Positions 12,191-22,545 of a stretch of 64,000 nucleotides of DNA are shown one piece after another. The position numbers were made by a program, and so were the translations under genes. The DNA is from Eucommia ulmoides. Taxonomy: Eukaryota; Streptophyta; Magnoliopsida; Garryales; Eucommiaceae. The stretch spans positions 14,343,905-14,407,904 of the forward strand of contig CM028335.1 in assembly GCA_016647705.1 (NCBI GenBank), read 5' to 3'. Positions within the stretch are counted from its first letter, which is position 1, and each line of letters begins with the position of its first letter. The notes beneath the pieces were generated by a model that was not told the origin of the DNA, did no database searches, and saw nothing but the letters and a program-made list of their open reading frames with translations.

Positions 12191-14363
12191 TGTATGCTTC
12201 GTCTCCACTTTTTTGAGATGACAAAACGGGATAAGTTGATGTTTTATGGGCCTAATGTTTATATGGGGTGATTTCAGATTTAAGTTCCATATATTAAAAT
12301 GAGAAGAAGATTTATTTGAGAAGGAGAATCATTGAAGAATCTATAATGGATGCAAAATGAAGGCAATTGAGCAAATTGAAGACCTTAAAGACAATTAGGT
12401 GAAAACAACTCATTACTTTTATTTAATACAACTTGAATTAGGATCACACACGATACTTGAAATGAATAATTCTTATATATGTCTTAATAAGAAGCGATAA
12501 ATTTAAGGTCCTAAAATAATGTTTTTTACAATGAGGTTAATCATAAAAATATATTTGGTTAAGGGCCTAATTGAAAAAATAGTTTTAACACTTAAATTTG
12601 TGGTTTTTCGGGTTAATTCGGTCAATCAGAAAAAGGGGTTAGTCGACTAACCAAAACAGTGTGTTTAGGAAGTAGAATGAGTGAGTTACTGGTCAATTCG
12701 GTCAACCGACAAGTAGAGTCGATCGACTAGCGAATCTAGTAGCTAAAAAATTGAAAAATAGATAACCCACCAGACCAATCGGTCAACCGACCAAGGTGGT
12801 CAGTCAACCGACTGGTGTTAGGCCAACGATCATTTTTCTGACCGTTGGGCAGGGCGATCGACCAACAGTCAGCTCGGTTAACCGACTACTTCAGTTAAAT
12901 TTTTGACTGATTCGATTTTTGGGTCAAATCATCTCGGTTTTGATGATTTTTAAGTGAGTATTTCAAGGGAATTAAAAGTATTTTTTTTTTAAAAATATAT
13001 CATGTTTTATGTGATTCTTATTTATTTGGTCCATTTATTTAATTATTCTTTTAATTAAAATGATAAAATACTTCATATTCTAAAGAATTTTGATTTGAAA
13101 AAGTTTAAGAGGCCAAATTGATCTTTTCAAATAATATTTTTAAATGAAACTTACTTGTTTTGCATGTATTCGATGAATGGGGCTTAAGGTGTCATTAATT
13201 AACATAGAATCTGAAAACTAGATCTTGGAGGCCTAATTCGTCTATTAATATAGACCAAAGGGATTAAGAAAAACACTCGAGAACTTTCAAATTTTAGCTT
13301 TCTAAGAAAGATTTTTACGCTAAAAATTATAAGTGAGATTGTAAAAAGAGTTCTTGATCTAAGGCGCTCAACATTCTTGTCACCGATTTGTGTTTTGATA
13401 TCGAATTATCGTAATCATTTTCGACGAATCCCAGTGAGATTTTTCCAAGCTATTGGTTTTACTTTCTTATATTATTTTGATTAATTGTTTGGTTAAGTTA
13501 TTTGAGAAAAATTGTTTTTAAACCTAATTGTCTGGAAAAAAAATAAATTAAAACGATATTATTTGATAAATCTGATTACATGATATTTGTGTGTTTAATT
13601 ATTTAAATCAAATTTGTGCCTTTAATTGAATATATCACTTAGTAATTTAAGGACATTAATTGAGTATAATAGTTTTGAGATGGTTGAAACTCCTTGTTGG
13701 AAGAAACTTGTTAATCTTTTGTTTTTGCAAATTTTGAGAGGATTAGATATGTTTTGGTTGATATCTAATCAGGGTAGTTAAGTTTTAATCTTAATCCTAT
13801 GAAAAAAATTAAAATTTAGTCTCTAGTCTGAAAAAGGATAAGGTTTGATCATTGGCTTGCGAAAAAGATTAGGTTAGTCTTTAGTTTTTGAAAAAGATTA
13901 GGTTTTTATTCTTCTTGTAATTGAATTGAGTGTTTGTAAATATTCTTCTTAAGCATGTGAAAAGGATAAGTGCAAAAGTGTGAGAAAGTGGTAGGTTGAT
14001 ACTTAGACTGTGAAAAGAATCAGAGATTGTAAATGTTGATTTTGAACCTGTGAAAAGAATCGAGATTGTAAGGGTTTGGTTCCTACCTAGGAAATGAATA
14101 AGAGTTTAGTGGATTACGAATCTCCATAGAGCTCGGGGGGACTGAATGTAGGTAAGACTAACTTGCTGAGTTAAGATAAATTCTCTTGTGTTGCTTTGTT
14201 ATCTTTCTAATTGTCTAGGCGTGCATCTAGATAAACACGTTTGCGCTGCATAACAAGATAATAATCGATTTAAAAAAATTGGTTATTTGTATTTGAATTT
14301 ATTGCTTAAATTTTTTGTAACTGTCCAATTCACCTCTTTCTTGGGTAGATTTTTGGGCCAATA
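12191..14363 (+). repeat. 3' LTR of Copia-A
   Basis: The approximate limits come from comparison with the solo copy of the same family at 40481-42738, which has a target duplication. Shared parts are the start (TGT, TCTC, TTTTGA, GACAA, TAAGT in order), a TTAGGATCACACACGA block, a cluster of GGTCAACCGACC-type motifs, and an end in CAATTCACCTC, GTAGAT, TGGGC. The exact start could instead be 12240. Length is about 2.17 kb, long for a copia LTR. Confidence 0.78.
12605..12900 (+). repeat. Cluster of GGTCAACCGACC-type palindromic motifs in the Copia-A LTR
   Basis: At least eight short near-palindromes built on TCGGTCAACCGACC and TTAGTCGACTAACC lie in this stretch. The reverse-oriented solo LTR of the same family carries a matching cluster at about 41995-42235. 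They look like a degenerate tandem array. Whether any protein binds them is unknown. Confidence 0.75.
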
Positions 14364-15095
14364 AACTCTTTCGTATTTTATTATATAGATCACAAAATAT
14401 AAAAAATAAAAAATAAAATTGAAAAAATGAGATAGTGAAATTTAGGTTGCTTTGAATTAAAAAAAAAATAGAAAAAGAAAGGTTTGAGAAATAAATAAGA
14501 GAGAATTAGAGGCTCTAATTACTTGTCCATTAACATTGTTAGGGTTTGAGAGAAGAAAATTTTGAAGAATGAAAATTATGAAGCGTCAACAGTTTCTTTT
14601 TTAAAATATTTTCTTAAAATGTAAAGTAAAATATGTTCAAAACATATATATACCACGTTGATATGATGAATTCAAAATTAAATTCTTAAAGTGCTCTGCA
14701 AGAAAATCAAACCCATTCACAACTAAAAAGACGCCTTCCCTTGTCAATCTCACTAACATGTAACATCTCTTAGGTTAGGCTTTATTTATTTATTTATTTT
14801 TATTTTTTTTGTTTTACGGTAAAGTATGTTTGATTCAATTTACACATATCTCGACTAATAACTTTTTTGGACAATCTAAAGGGAAAATTTCTTCACATCG
14901 GTCTGAAACATTCAGAATTAAATTTAAAATTTAATTTTTAGAGTACTCTTCAACAAAGTTAAATCCTGATTAATTTTTTTTTATTTATTTTATTTTTAAA
15001 AAGTAACATTTACCATTGTCAACCAGATTAACAAGTCTTGATCCTCACCATTTCTAATTGATTAGAAAAGCCCAAACAACAACAGAAACGGTCAC
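14364..15095. other. AT-rich intergenic stretch
   Basis: I see no gene or complete transposon here. It contains poly-A and poly-T runs and, at about 14812-14985, one copy of a dispersed repeat (landmarks TTTACGGTAAAG, CTCGACTAAT, TTCACATCGG, GAATTAAATTTAA) also present near 58205-58370 and 61185-61345. The sequence next to the OVATE gene (15000-15302) may hold its promoter, but I see no convincing TATA box. Confidence 0.55.
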
Positions 15096-15302
15096 CTAAT
15101 TCAAATATTTTGATAGTTCGAAAATGTTTTTTTTTCTATTAACGGCTCGGATATGGCTGTCGTGTTTTAATCTGTCACTACGCTGTTTGATTAGCAACGA
15201 ATGGGTCCCTCCAAGCTCACATGCAGAATTTATACAGCATCTCGTGCTTTCAGTTTCACCCATCGCAACAGAATCACAATCAGTAAACCCTCTCTCTCTA
15301 CA

Positions 15303-15767
15303 ATGCCCACCGGCAGAAGAAAGCTCCTCCTCAGCACCTTCGCCGTCAACATAGGCTGCGGCGGCAGCTGCACAAGGCCGAGACGCTCCGCCGTTTACCA
15401 CCCAAAACCAAGGCGGCCGAGTCGCAATTCCTCTTCTTCAACCTCATCCGCCGCCACCGCTACCACCTCCAACTCCTACTACTCCGATTCCGAGTATGAG
15501 GTGAGGAGCTCGATTTCAGTCCGGGGATTGGGGAAGACCGGCGGCGAGAGCGTTGCAGTGGAGAAAGATTCCGACGATCCGTACCTCGATTTCCGGCGAT
15601 CCATGCTGCAGATGATACTGGAGAAGGAGATTTACTCCAAAGACGATCTCCGGGAGCTTCTCGAGTGTTTTCTCCGGCTGAACTCGCCGTGCCATCACGG
15701 AATTATCGTGCGAGCTTTCATGGAGATCTGGAACGGCGTCTATTCCGTGAGGTCACGTGATGTTTAG
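15303..15767 (+). CDS. OFP: OVATE family protein (OFP6/OFP8-like transcriptional regulator)
   Basis: OVATE family proteins are plant-specific regulators, mostly repressors, that work with TALE homeodomain and TRM proteins and affect organ shape and secondary walls. The 154-residue intronless frame has a basic N-terminus (MPTGRRKLLLST, then a Gly-Cys-Gly-Gly motif), a Ser-rich middle, and a C-terminal OVATE domain at about residues 90-146 with DPYLDFRRSMLQMILE, LRELLECFLRLN and IIVRAFMEIWNGV. I chose the ATG at 15303 because relatives begin with a short basic start like this; an in-frame ATG at 15201 would add 34 unlike residues. The upstream stretch is CT-rich, as in many plant 5' UTRs. Size and intron absence fit the family. 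It is the only intact cellular gene I recognise. The subgroup assignment is inference. Confidence 0.93.
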   Translation: MPTGRRKLLLSTFAVNIGCGGSCTRPRRSAVYHPKPRRPSRNSSSSTSSAATATTSNSYYSDSEYEVRSSISVRGLGKTGGESVAVEKDSDDPYLDFRRSMLQMILEKEIYSKDDLRELLECFLRLNSPCHHGIIVRAFMEIWNGVYSVRSRDV

Positions 15768-16008
15768 GTGTTGCACGTGTCTTGATTAATATGTATATAT
15801 CTGGTTGAACGATTGGCGAACTTAATTTTGTGAAGTGTTGATCTCTTTGGAGTGTCAATACCATTACTCTTTTCTTAATGTAATTCCCTTTTGTTATTGG
15901 GTTTTTGCCTCCTTTTAAACAAAAAATTATTATTTAATTCTTCTCTTACGATTTAATTATTTAACAGTTAAAAAAAAAAAATACTCTCGATAAATATAAA
16001 ACCCTAAT

Positions 16009-16191
16009 ACCAACACAAGTTGACTCAAGTGGAAGAGACTCGGGTTCCCTTAAGCAACGTCCAGGGATCGAAACCTGGGGGTTGTGTATGAAAAGTGCTC
16101 TGTTGAGAAAGGTGCCCGCTTCGGCGCCCGACAGTATCTCGATGGATTAGTCTCTGCCGATCATGGTGCGGGGATACCCTAGGTTTACTCA
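16009..16191 (+). mobile_element. tRNA-derived SINE
   Basis: It has internal RNA polymerase III promoter boxes: an A-box-like GACTCAAGTGG at about 16022-16032 and a B-box-like GGATCGAAACC at about 16065-16075. A conserved non-tRNA body ends in GGGGATACCCTAGGTTTACTC. Imperfect flanking repeats AAAACCCTAAT (15998-16008) and AAAACCTTAAT (about 16192-16202) look like its target duplication. It carries no protein and depends on LINE machinery. It is not a working tRNA gene. Confidence 0.78.
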
Positions 16192-16209
16192 AAAACCTTA
16201 ATCTCTCAT

Positions 16210-17300
16210 AGCCACTCTCTCACACCATTTCAGTTGTGTCCCCATACTCCTTAAACTTATTTGTCAATTCTTGGCTGACGGTCAGCGTCATAGAAAGAAT
16301 GGCCAAGGGACTTGGCCGACGGTCAGCAAGGTTGGAGAGGAACTGATATGCTTGTCCATCGTCAACCGTCCATCGTGTTCATCCACAACCGTTTTTCCAG
16401 ATCTGCTCGTCCACCGCTGGTCTTCATTATTCTAGAGTTCACCGTGTTCGTCCACATCGTCAGCCAGATTTGCTCGTCCATCACTATTCATCCTCGGCAT
16501 ATGGTCCACCACGCTCTTGCACAACATTCATCCAGATCTAGTAGTTCATCGCCGGTCATCCATATCTACTCGTCCACACCGGTCGTCCTCAACCATTCAT
16601 CCATCGCGGTCGTTAGTCGTTCGTCCCCTGATTTGTCCATTGCTCTCTCTCTCCCTCTCAGATTTGAAAATTATAGATCTAGATTTTTCACATCTGGAAA
16701 ATTCCAAATTTGCTCGTCGGCGTGAACATTCAAGTGAATGTTTCAGATCTATCAATTTTTGAGCTGATTTTTTTTTTTCATGTGAATATTCAGATCATCG
16801 TGAATGTTCACGTTAATTTTTTGTTGATTATTTTTATGTTCACAATTAGATTTGTGTATGTTCATGTAAATTTTTTGTTGATTGAGTTTTTTTTTTAATT
16901 TATGTGAATGACTTTTTGTTGATTTTGGTTTTATTCTTTGTGAATGTTTATATCGGTGTGTTTTGGTTTAATACACACCGATGTGTTTTGGGAATGTTCA
17001 TATTGGTGTGTTTTTCTTGAATGTTCATATCAGTGTGTTTTAGTAAAAATTGTAAATATTCACAGCAATACAATCAACCCCTAAACATGTATTAAATATT
17101 TAAAAATATCAAAATAAAAATATGAATGTTTACGCCTTATTATATTTTACAGAATGACATTTTATGTAAATTATAAAAAAATGATGGTCAAATAACAGAT
17201 GATTATTTTCTGAAAAGTCTATGGGGACTAAAAAATTTATTATAGTAATTGGAGTTTTATTTTCTTCATATATCTACTAAATAATAAAATTGACTTTATT
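16210..17300 (+). repeat. Unclassified dispersed repeat, copy 1
   Basis: It shares order and wording with 62640-63830: a CT-rich section with ACCATC and CACCACC words, then many GTGAATGTTCATATCGG-type phrases, then CCCAAACATGTATTAAA, ACATTTTATGTAAATTAT and a CTATGGGGACTAAAAA end. Both copies are in the same orientation. I see no coding sequence, LTR or clear terminal inverted repeat, so the class is unknown. The open frames at its start are low complexity. Confidence 0.6.
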
Positions 17301-17604
17301 CTTTATATCTAGAAATTAGTTAATATGTAATATCAAATATACTGTTTTCCTATTTTAATTCATATAAAATTCATGCCATCAACAAGTTAACAAATTTTAG
17401 GATTTTTTTAAGTGATAATCTCAATTTCAACTAATTAATTAAATTCTATTAATTAAATTCGACCCTATAAACCTAAGTTCAAGAACAATATTTATTTTAC
17501 AAAAATCACACCTTGCCGATATTATCCTTTGAAAAACTTTATACACTTATTCTTATCTTTTTGTCTCTCACTTATTTCATGGTCGTCACTCCCATTTTCT
17601 CTTT
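17301..17604. other. AT-rich spacer
   Basis: No gene or repeat recognised. It ends at the break point of the THA8-like fragment. Short ATTAATTAAATTC repeats occur near 17430-17460. Confidence 0.5.
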
Positions 17605-17877
17605 TCATTCTTTGGGGAGCGACGACCTAGATTTGACTAGCGAGACAGTTTTGGAAAGGATGGTGTTGAGGTCAGTAGCATCGTTGCCTTTGCATGATTG
17701 TTTGAGAGCTTGGATGACTTGGATTGCTTCTATGTTGAGGATTCGTCCTTTGAGGAGCAGTTCATGGTTGCTTTGAGGGCAACAGTGGACGAAAACGAAG
17801 TTTTTTCTAGTGATTGGTCGAGAATTTGTGAGCTTAGGTCTCGTGAATGCGATGTTTGAGGTGATAGAAGCCGCCAT
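17605..17877 (-). pseudogene. Truncated THA8-like (plastid PPR-type) gene fragment
   Basis: The minus-strand frame starts at an ATG with good context (ACCATGGCG) at 17877 and runs 90 residues to a stop at 17605. It has a plastid-transit-like N-terminus (MAASITSNIAFTRPK) and then LLKGRILNIEAIQVIQALKQ, which resembles the start of THYLAKOID ASSEMBLY 8, a small pentatricopeptide-repeat protein needed for plastid RNA splicing. The match ends at ILSKTVSLVKS, just before the helical repeats would begin, so about the last two thirds are missing. It looks like a truncated or captured 5' gene fragment. The THA8 identification is from memory of the family, moderately sure. Confidence 0.62.
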
Positions 17878-18239
17878 GGTTGTTTGTTGATGGAGAAGAG
17901 ACTGATGAGGGAGTTTTGTAGCGGAAGGAAGATTCTGGAAAAAACAATCCTTAGAGTAACACGGATAAGATGATGTGGGTAAAATGACTATTACACCCTT
18001 AGGGAAAATGATTTGGCTATTGCCAGCCAGAACTTGGTTATCGTTGGCCAGATTTGGCTGGCGACGCATTTTCCGATGACTTTTTTATTTCTTCAAATAT
18101 AATTTTTTAATTTTTTTCCCCTCATATTTTTTTAGTTATTTAAATTTCTAGATTTATTTTTTTGTCTATATCAAAATAAAATTTTCTACTTTTCGATGTT
18201 TTTACTTGTATAATTTTGATATTTGTTGTTAATTTTTTG
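17878..18239. other. Upstream of the THA8-like fragment, no gene seen
   Basis: This may include the former 5' UTR and promoter of the THA8-like fragment. A small imperfect inverted repeat, GCCAGCCAGAAC and CTGGCTGGCG with TTGGCCAGATT between, lies near 18020-18065. T-rich beyond that. Confidence 0.4.
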
Positions 18240-18790
18240 ATTATTTGTTGTAGTAGTGGTGGCAATAGTGAGCAAAATTTTGTTGGGATGGTAGTAATAG
18301 CGAATATTTACTATGGTGTTAGCAGTGGTGATAACTAATATTTACTATGGTGGTAGCGATAATAAGAATGTTGTGGTGGTGATGGTGGTAATAACGAATA
18401 TTTATTAAAACAATGGTGATGATAGTGAGTATTTGTTGTGTTTGTATTTTGTAGCGGTGACAACAAATATTGATCATGGTAATGACAAATATTTACTATG
18501 GTGGTAACGATAATAATAGTAAATATTTGATTTGGTGATGACGCTAGTGATAATAAATGTTTGTTGTTGTGGTGGTGGTAATGATAACAAATGTTTATTG
18601 TGGTAGTAACGGTGATGGTTGTGAATATTTACTGTGTTGGTAGCGACAGTGATGATAAATATTTTTTGCAATGGTGATGGCAGTGGTAATAATAAATATA
18701 TGATGTAGTGACAGTGGCGGTGATAACTACTATTTACTGTGGTTTTGACGGGGATAACAATAAATAGTGAATATTTTATATAGTGATTAA
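18240..18790 (+). repeat. Degenerate tandem repeat (GGTGGTAATGATAACAAATATTTACT type)
   Basis: About ten or more imperfect units of roughly 50-60 bases alternate a GTGGTGGTAGCGATAATAA part with an AATATTTACTATGG part. The units are too diverged to give a single period by eye. Open frames across it are Tyr/His/Ile-rich and not credible genes. Confidence 0.7.
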
Positions 18791-19635
18791 TGTTTATTAT
18801 TGAAAAAATTAATTAAAAAATATTTTGTTCATAAAAAATAATATATTTTTTAAATTAAGGTTTTCATAAAATAAAAGATAAGAGCGGGGATAATCTTAAA
18901 AAGCGTGGGATTTTGGGGCTAAAAACAAAATCAACCCTCGAAGATGCCTCCAAAACATCACCAAAACTGTCCACCCCAACCAGCGGCCACCGCTCACCAC
19001 CATCCTCGCCCACAACCACTATCAATTGCCCCACCGTCTCTTCCCAAAATCCGAGAGAGAGAACCGTCCCGATCTGTCATGTCGTCTGTTGCTCAGATCC
19101 GGCACCATCGCTCAGATCCGTCGCCATCGTCTGTTGTTCTTTCCCCCTTCTTAGATCCAAATATCAGGAGATCGATGAGAATATCGATCCGTTCCCATAT
19201 TTGAAACCACCGCTGTCGCCACCTCTCTCTTTTGGTTTCCTTCTCCGAGATGATGGTTGATCGGGGACAAATAGAGGATTAAACAAGAGAAAATGAGATA
19301 ACAACGCGGAGGGTAGTAGTAGTCTGAGTTATTCAATTGGTGATGGGTAGTAGATATGAGTTTGGTGGAGAGGTGGTTGTCGGTGGTGGTAATGGTGATG
19401 GCTGGAGAGTTGTGGCGTTTGGGGTAGGGATTCTTCGTTGTTCAAGTGGGTTGGTCAGATAGAAGTGGGTGACGGGGCGAGGATGGCGGCGGGAGTGATG
19501 GTCAATAGTGGCGAATGGTGATGGGTGATGAGCGATCGTGGCAGGAGGTGGTGGATGGCTGTGGCGGTGGGGGAGGGTGGGTCTTCGTTGCTATTCAAGT
19601 GGGTTGAAGAGGGAGCGAGGCTAAAAAAAAAAAAA
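18791..19635. other. Low-complexity region, no gene recognised
   Basis: A CA- and CCACC-rich part (18940-19210) is followed by a GGTGG-rich part (19370-19620). The open frames on each strand are Pro/His/Ser-rich and match no family I know. The style resembles the CT-rich start of the dispersed repeat at 62640, so it may be an unlabelled transposon. It ends in an A run at 19623-19635. Confidence 0.4.
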
Positions 19636-20014
19636 GGCAATTTTTCTCCAAAAGTCCCCTTTTAAAGTGGACAACTTTTCAAATCCCACAATTTTATCAA
19701 AATTTCTATTTTAACATTTTTTTATTTGAAAAGTTCTATGTTGAGTTGGCAAATATTTCTGTTTTCTTTTTTTACCCTTAGTTCAGTACAAGTAAGAGTT
19801 TTTCCTTTTTTATTCATGGTTTAGACCCAAAAAAGAGGTTCACTCTATTTTCTCCTATTTTTATTTTACTCTCTTTATTTAGTATTATTTTAATTTCAAA
19901 CCTCAATTTTTTTATTTTTCAATTTCACATCTTTTTCTTTATTCTATTTTTCTTTTCTTTTTTTTCTTTTTTTCTTTTTATTTTTGAAACATTTTATTTG
20001 TTCCAAATCAAGTA

Positions 20015-20158
20015 GATATCTACTGAAAATAAATTAAGGAGATATCTATTTAAAATAAATTAAAGAGATATCTACTTAAAATAAATTAAGGATATATATA
20101 TTGAAAATAAATTAAGGAGATATCTACTGAAAATAAATTAAGTAGATATCTATTAAAC
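20015..20158 (+). repeat. 26-bp tandem array inside foldback A
   Basis: Units begin at 20015, 20041, 20067, 20093, 20119 and 20145 (partial). Each reads roughly GATATCTACTGAAAATAAA plus TTAAGGA. Five and a half units. Confidence 0.92.
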
Positions 20159-20461
20159 ATTACAGAACTCAATATGTTTCTACAATATTTGTAGGTGAAA
20201 TTAAGTAGATATCTAACGAACTAAAAAATATCACAAAATACCACTTACATTGTTCTTCAAGAGACAACTTTTTAAGGACTATCATTTGTTCTAAAAATAC
20301 AAAAAAAAAATATGGAATAAAGAAAAATGTGTGAAATTGAAAAATAAAGAAATGACGTTTTGAAATTGAAATAATGCTAAATAAAAGGAGTAAAATAAAA
20401 ATGAGAGAAAATAGAGTGGGTCCCTTTTTTTGGATCCAAAACCATGAGAGAGAGAGGGGGC

Positions 20462-20655
20462 AGCCGTGGGGCCCGCCTGCCCACTGCCTGCCGAGAGAGA
20501 GGGCAGAAGGGCCCCACGCCTGCCTACTGTCTGTAGAGAGAGAAAAAGAGAGGGCAGGCGTGGGGCCCGCCTGCCCACTGCCTACAGAGAGAGAGAGAGA
20601 GAAAGGCGGCGGGGCCCTCCTGCCCAGTGCACAGCGCCAGAGAGAGAGAGGGGCA
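20462..20655 (+). repeat. GC-rich minisatellite in the right arm of foldback A
   Basis: Four diverged units of about 45-50 bases contain GTGGGGCCCGCCTGCCCACT followed by a GAGAGA run. It is the most GC-rich sequence in the window. The overlapping open frames on both strands (Arg/Glu-rich or Pro/Ser-rich) come from the repeat. Confidence 0.85.
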
Positions 20656-21557
20656 AAATCGATATCCAATTTTCATGGGGGTTTTGGGATGATTAAAAAA
20701 CCCATGGTCCTTGAAAAGTTATTTTTTGGCCATTTGGGACTGCAGAAAAATTTTCCCTAAAAAAAGGGGAAATTACATTTTAAACCGTCGGTCCCTTTCA
20801 ATTTGAGCGTTTCATTTTAAATCCTCTAGATATCAACACGTTTTTATTCCGTCATTCCGTTAAAAATTTCATCTAAACTAACAGAATATAGGGATAAAAC
20901 AATCTTTTTACTTAGTTTTTATTTTTTAATAATTTTTTTTTAAATTTTTTTCCTTAATTTTTTTTTCTCTCTCTCTCTCTTCTCTCTCCTTCCCCCTGTT
21001 ATGACTTCTCTCTATGTCTCCTTCCTTCTCTCCTTCTCCCTCCCCCCGACGGCCCCGTTATGGGGGTGTTTTCACCCCCACAACAGGGGGTGAACGGTTG
21101 TTTCACCCCCTGTTACGAGGGTGAAAACACCCCCGTATCCCCTGTTACGGGGGTGATGTAAGACCTTTATTTTAATACGTATGTCATTTTAGTTGCATTT
21201 TAGAGTAATTAAAAAAATACGGGATAAAATTGTGTAAATTCATATCCAAATTAAAAGTTTATGGGTCAAATTGCAAATTTAGAAACATTTATTCTAGACT
21301 TGGGAAGCAAAATTTCAATTAAAATCTAAAATTTAAAATGTTAGGGGTGAAATTACAATTTAAGAAAATCCAAAAATGTTGAATTGGACTAAAATAAGGA
21401 TTTGAAGAAATTAAGGGGGAAAAGAATAATTAAAACAAAGTTTATTTTATATATATATACATATATGTGTATGTGATCGTGAGCTCACCCGGAGACCGAG
21501 AGAGTGAGGGGCGACGTGGCGTGTAGAGATAAAAAATCCATCCACCATCTTCACGCA

Positions 21558-21565
21558 TATAAATA
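21558..21565 (+). promoter_or_regulatory. TATA box of the solo gypsy LTR
   Basis: TATAAATA within CGCATATAAATACCCC is the clearest TATA box in the LTR family and lies about 400 bases into the LTR, as expected at the U3-R boundary. The Gypsy-A LTR has a weaker AATATATACA at the matching place. Confidence 0.6.
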
Positions 21566-22400
21566 CCCCATGCATTGTATGATGATCAAACATCTCAAAA
21601 GAAGTAAATTTAGAAAATAAAAATCTAGAAATCTAGAGAGAGAGAGAGAGAATCAGAATGTGATCGGCATTCCTCCGGCGGGTGTGGGTGTGGCGTCGCC
21701 GTTCAGTGTGTCATTTTGTGCGTAAGGGTTTGTTCAGACGTTGGCTGGGTATGTGAATGTGTGCGCTCGTCTGTTTGTGTCATAACCCGTCCCGGACACC
21801 CGTCATCCCGAGGCGGGCGTGACTACAACATGACATCACCGATACCCAAATTCTCATATCAATGACAATATACACCTACTGTATAATACAAACACCAACT
21901 ATGGGGGACACACCCGTCCCAAAATTTGATTAACTAAAAGTATTTATCCATAAACCTTTTATAGATTCGCCTTTGACAGTTTCTCTCAATCGCCTATATG
22001 ACTTCATCACGTAGCTCTACCTAGTGCCAGTAGGGGACCGACTCCTAGCTGTTGTACCTGCGAGTGTACTGCCTTCTTAGTAAAATATTTTTTTTAAAAT
22101 ATTAATATGTTCTAAATATTTCCACAATTTAGTATGGATCAAGCATAAGTAAATAAGCAATGAAAATGAAGCGATATAGATAAATTCCACCCAAATCCAT
22201 CTAGTACAAAATCCTACCAAACATCATGATAAATAACATCAAATCAACCAATATACGTAAAACACCACATCTCAAACACCAATCTCAAACACACACCTCC
22301 AACACACACACACTGGTCAGTCCTAGTGATCGTTTTAACCTCACGATCGAGAGTTTGCAACGGTACTGTACCATCCGTAGGATATGCCTTCCTACGAACA

Positions 22401-22545
22401 CCCATCACTCCGCCGAAGCGGATAATTACTGCGCAGTATAAACGTCTAACATCACTCTACCGAGGCAGAAAAACATCACTCCGCCGTAGCGGATAACATC
22501 ACTCCGCCGAAGCGGATAATCTCACTCTATTGAAACAGATAAATA
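22401..22545 (-). repeat. 24-bp repeat array in the Gypsy-R left LTR
   Basis: Units of about 23-24 bases with CATCACTCCGCCGAAGCGGA recur three times, with diverged units (ACATCACTCTACCGAGGCAG type) between. The partner LTR (29011-29133) has one unit fewer. It lies beside the same conserved GATCGTTTTAACCTCACGATC block as the arrays of the other LTRs. Confidence 0.82.

Larger units (their letters stand above)
9754..14363 (+). mobile_element. Copia-A: decayed Ty1/copia element with long LTRs
   Basis: Bases 9754-10480 match the 3' LTR at about 12927-13620, so this is the rest of a 5' LTR split by Gypsy-A. An internal remnant (10515-12190) with integrase, a piece of RT and RNase H follows, in the integrase-before-RT order that defines copia. 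The 3' LTR runs to about 14363. The end of the 5' LTR, the primer-binding site, gag, protease and the first half of RT are missing, apparently by one or more deletions. Its left end and target duplication lie outside the window. Confidence 0.85.
19636..20757. mobile_element. Foldback element A (long inverted arms, no coding)
   Basis: The left arm (19636 onward) and the reverse complement of the right arm (up to 20757) match in order. They share GGCAATTTTTCT against GGGAAAATTTTTCT, then CAACTTTTCAAA, then a well-kept block of about 120 bases (19835-19965 against 20300-20430) with CATGGTTT, CACTCTATTTTCTC, TTTATTTAG and TTTTTCAATTTCACA. The centre holds a 26-base tandem array, and the right arm has a GC-rich array the left lacks. 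It is flanked by TA-plus-A-run sequence on both sides, so a target duplication is likely but cannot be sized. Long arms and an A/T-rich target suggest a Mutator-like foldback; the class is inference. Confidence 0.65.

Noticed and set aside
15201..15302. An upstream start for the OVATE protein
   Set aside because: The extra 34 residues do not look like OVATE proteins, whereas the ATG at 15303 gives the typical basic start.
16022..16075. A tRNA gene
   Set aside because: A and B boxes are present but no cloverleaf can be closed, and the sequence continues into a SINE body.
18913..19260. A Pro/Ser-rich protein
   Set aside because: Low complexity, open in two frames, and no domain or splice context.
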